A stretch of 64,000 nucleotides of DNA from NCBI RefSeq assembly GCF_023022965.1, contig NZ_CP095462.1, positions 372,001 through 436,000 on the forward strand, in the 5' to 3' direction. Within the stretch, counting starts at the first letter, position 1; each line of letters begins with the position of its first letter. Positions 62,472 through 64,000 of this stretch are shown here, piece by piece. The notes beneath the pieces are model-generated. The model was not told the origin of the DNA and did no database searches. It was given only the letters and a program-made list of their open reading frames with translations. A program made the position numbers and the translations under genes. The DNA is from Ectobacillus sp. JY-23. Lineage in GTDB: Bacteria; Bacillota; Bacilli; Bacillales; Bacillaceae_G.

Positions 62472-63008
62472 ATGCTTGCGATAGATTGGCAAACGGTATA
62501 CTTGTATGGACTTCTCATCGCAGGTAGTGGCACATTATTATATGCACTGTTCGGTGATATATGGGATGCAGTTCACCCTATCAGTCCAATTGCGGTGCTC
62601 AGCTTTTTCGCTGTTTTGTCAGGAAGCGGTTATATTTTACAATCTATCACGATGCTTTCTTCCGAGCTCATTCTCATGCTATCTGCTGTTGTTGCTCTAG
62701 TGCTCGTTACATGCATGATGTTATTTGTTATTAAACCGCTTTCTAAAGCAGAGCAAAGTAACATTGTTCGAATGAATGACTTTATCGGCACATTCGGTGA
62801 AGTGAGTACTGCTATTCCAGAACAAGGCTTGGGAGAGATTATTTTAACAAGAAGTACTGGTATTCAAAATATGTCCGCAAAAAGTGTTAACAACGAATAT
62901 ATTCCTAGTGGCACAAAAGTGTTGGTCAGCGACGTGAAAGACGGCATCGTAATGGTTCTGCCGGTACCAAAGCATTTACTACCGAATATGAGAAACGGGG
63001 GAAAATAA
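62472..63008 (+). CDS. yuaF: NfeD-like protein YuaF
   Basis: A 178-aa protein: four hydrophobic helices in the first about 95 residues, then an OB-fold domain (IGTFGEVSTAIPEQGLGEI onwards). It precedes the flotillin gene by 1 base after its stop, as in B. subtilis yuaF-floT. NfeD2 proteins work with FloT in membrane-fluidity homeostasis and focal organisation. AAAGGAGGTG lies before the ATG. Confidence 0.9.
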   Translation: MLAIDWQTVYLYGLLIAGSGTLLYALFGDIWDAVHPISPIAVLSFFAVLSGSGYILQSITMLSSELILMLSAVVALVLVTCMMLFVIKPLSKAEQSNIVRMNDFIGTFGEVSTAIPEQGLGEIILTRSTGIQNMSAKSVNNEYIPSGTKVLVSDVKDGIVMVLPVPKHLLPNMRNGGK

Positions 63009-63009
63009 C

Positions 63010-64000
63010 ATGACAGCATTTATTATAGGCGGTGTGGTTCTTGCTATTTTACTAATCTTAATTGCAGTATTCGTTATTCGCTATCGTACAGTTGGTCCAG
63101 ATGAAGCACTTATTGTAACAGGAAGCTTTTTAGGAAACGGAACAAATGTTGTTACAGCAGAAGACGGTAAAAAGGTGAAAATCATTCGAGGCGGTGGCAC
63201 ATTTGTTGTCCCTGTGTTGCAATTGGCAGAACGATTAAGCTTACTCAACCATAAGCTAGAAGTAGGAACGCGCGATACATACACAAAGCAAGGGGTTCCC
63301 GTTACAGTCAATGGGGTGTCTATTATTAAAATCGGGTCAACCATTGAAGAAATCTCCACAGCAGCAGAGCAGTATCTTGGTAAAACGAGAGAAGATTTAG
63401 AAAATGAAGCGCGTGAAGTATTGGAAGGTCACCTGCGTGCCATCGTTTCTTCCATGACAGTAGAAGCGGCTTACAGCAATCGCGAGGAATTTGCCCAAAA
63501 AGTACATGAGGTGGCATCCAGTGATTTAATGAAAATGGGCCTTCGCATTGTATCGTTTACTATTAAAGAGATTAATGACCGCAATGGGTATTTAGAAGCA
63601 CTTGGTCAGCCACAGATCGCAGCTGTAAAGCGCGATGCCATCATTGCTAACGCAGAGCGCGAAAAGGAAGCGCGCATTGAACGTGCTCGTGCTGAAAAAG
63701 AAGCACAAGAAGCAGAGTTACAGCGTGACACGCAAATTGCGGAAGCCACAAAGGAAAAAGAATTGAAGGTTCAAGCATATAAGAAAGAACAAGAAGTAGC
63801 AACAGCAGAAGCAGACTTGGCTTATCAGTTCCAGCAAGCTAAAGCACAGCAACGTGTAACAGAAGAGCAAATGCGCGTCAAAATCATTGAGCGCGAAAAG
63901 CAAATCGAGCTTGAAGAAAAAGAAATCCAGCGCCGCGAAAAACAATATGACGCGGAAGTAAAGAAAAAAGCAGACGCTGATCGCTACGCAGCGGAGCAAG
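63010..64000 (+). CDS. floT: Flotillin FloT, 3' end beyond window
   Basis: Frame opens at ATG 63010 and is still open at 64000 (330 codons of about 510). An N-terminal membrane segment (AFIIGGVVLAILLILIAVFV) is followed by the SPFH/PHB domain (GPDEALIVTGSFLG and LRAIVSSMTVEAAYSNREEFAQKV) and the start of the Glu/Ala/Lys coiled coil (ANAEREKEARIERARAEKEA). It scaffolds functional membrane microdomains. The yuaF-floT operon is sigma-W dependent in B. subtilis. Confidence 0.93.
   Translation, partial: MTAFIIGGVVLAILLILIAVFVIRYRTVGPDEALIVTGSFLGNGTNVVTAEDGKKVKIIRGGGTFVVPVLQLAERLSLLNHKLEVGTRDTYTKQGVPVTVNGVSIIKIGSTIEEISTAAEQYLGKTREDLENEAREVLEGHLRAIVSSMTVEAAYSNREEFAQKVHEVASSDLMKMGLRIVSFTIKEINDRNGYLEALGQPQIAAVKRDAIIANAEREKEARIERARAEKEAQEAELQRDTQIAEATKEKELKVQAYKKEQEVATAEADLAYQFQQAKAQQRVTEEQMRVKIIEREKQIELEEKEIQRREKQYDAEVKKKADADRYAAEQ

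Overview
The window is chromosomal DNA of an endospore-forming Bacillaceae, most likely Bacillus sensu lato close to the B. cereus/B. subtilis lineages. The evidence is A+T-rich Gram-positive sequence with strong AGGAGG-type ribosome sites, many intrinsic terminators, and spore genes: spo0M, a ger(A)(B)(C) germinant-receptor operon, a CotB-like coat protein and a YjcZ-type peptide. Other Bacillus hallmarks are the yokU/yozE/yodN/yozD neighbourhood of kamA, a yngJ-HGFE-like leucine-catabolic operon and yuaF-floT. No tRNA, rRNA, CRISPR array or intact mobile element was seen.

Layout. 1-6 kb: 3' part of kamA, then yokU, yozE, yodN, yozD and a yodM-like PAP2 gene. Set between yozD and yodM is a compact unit of a 62-aa Ser/Tyr/His-rich basic protein, an overlapping Hanks-type kinase and Spo0M. 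6-15.7 kb: CDF metal exporter, thioredoxin-like protein, DUF2584-sbcD-sbcC, DUF4256, DUF3817, YdjO, HU, and a DUF523(TudS-like)-DUF1722 fusion. 15.8-21.9 kb: six genes for isovaleryl-CoA to acetoacetate + acetyl-CoA (dehydrogenase, biotin carboxylase, biotin carrier, HMG-CoA lyase, methylglutaconyl-CoA hydratase, carboxyltransferase). 21.9-25.7 kb: germinant receptor operon on the minus strand behind a sigma-G-like promoter. 25.7-32.1 kb: uppP, signal peptidase I, a 1379-aa TPR protein with an embedded C39-like cysteine-peptidase domain, and two small probable spore proteins.

32.1-33.3 kb is gene-poor. It holds a decayed tyrosine-recombinase 5' end preceded by an inverted pair plus two abutting 16-bp direct repeats, an arrangement like the TnpI/IRS resolution module of Tn4430. 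33.3-45.8 kb: AidB-like acyl-CoA dehydrogenase, SelO, alpha/beta hydrolase, a 53-aa protein, CotB-like coat protein, PepD, YebC-family regulator, an ArsR-ABC-DUF6526 operon controlled from a perfect 46-bp palindrome centred on the arsR start codon, a membrane protein, and a lipoprotein cyclophilin.

45.8-64 kb: EamA exporter, DinB-like protein, MFS transporter, GNAT acetyltransferase, ExoA, a PD-(D/E)XK nuclease with four Fe-S-type cysteines, an SwrC-like RND pump divergent from a TetR regulator, a signal-less beta-helix (pectate-lyase-3) protein, a lipoprotein gene frameshifted in an A-tract after its start codon, a NUDIX protein, a PadR-HAAS-DUF4173 operon, S-adenosylmethionine decarboxylase, a small membrane protein, and yuaF-floT running off the end.

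All functional calls rest on reading motifs and remembered family features; no database search was run. Start codons were chosen by ribosome-site spacing, so many differ from the longest possible reading frame.
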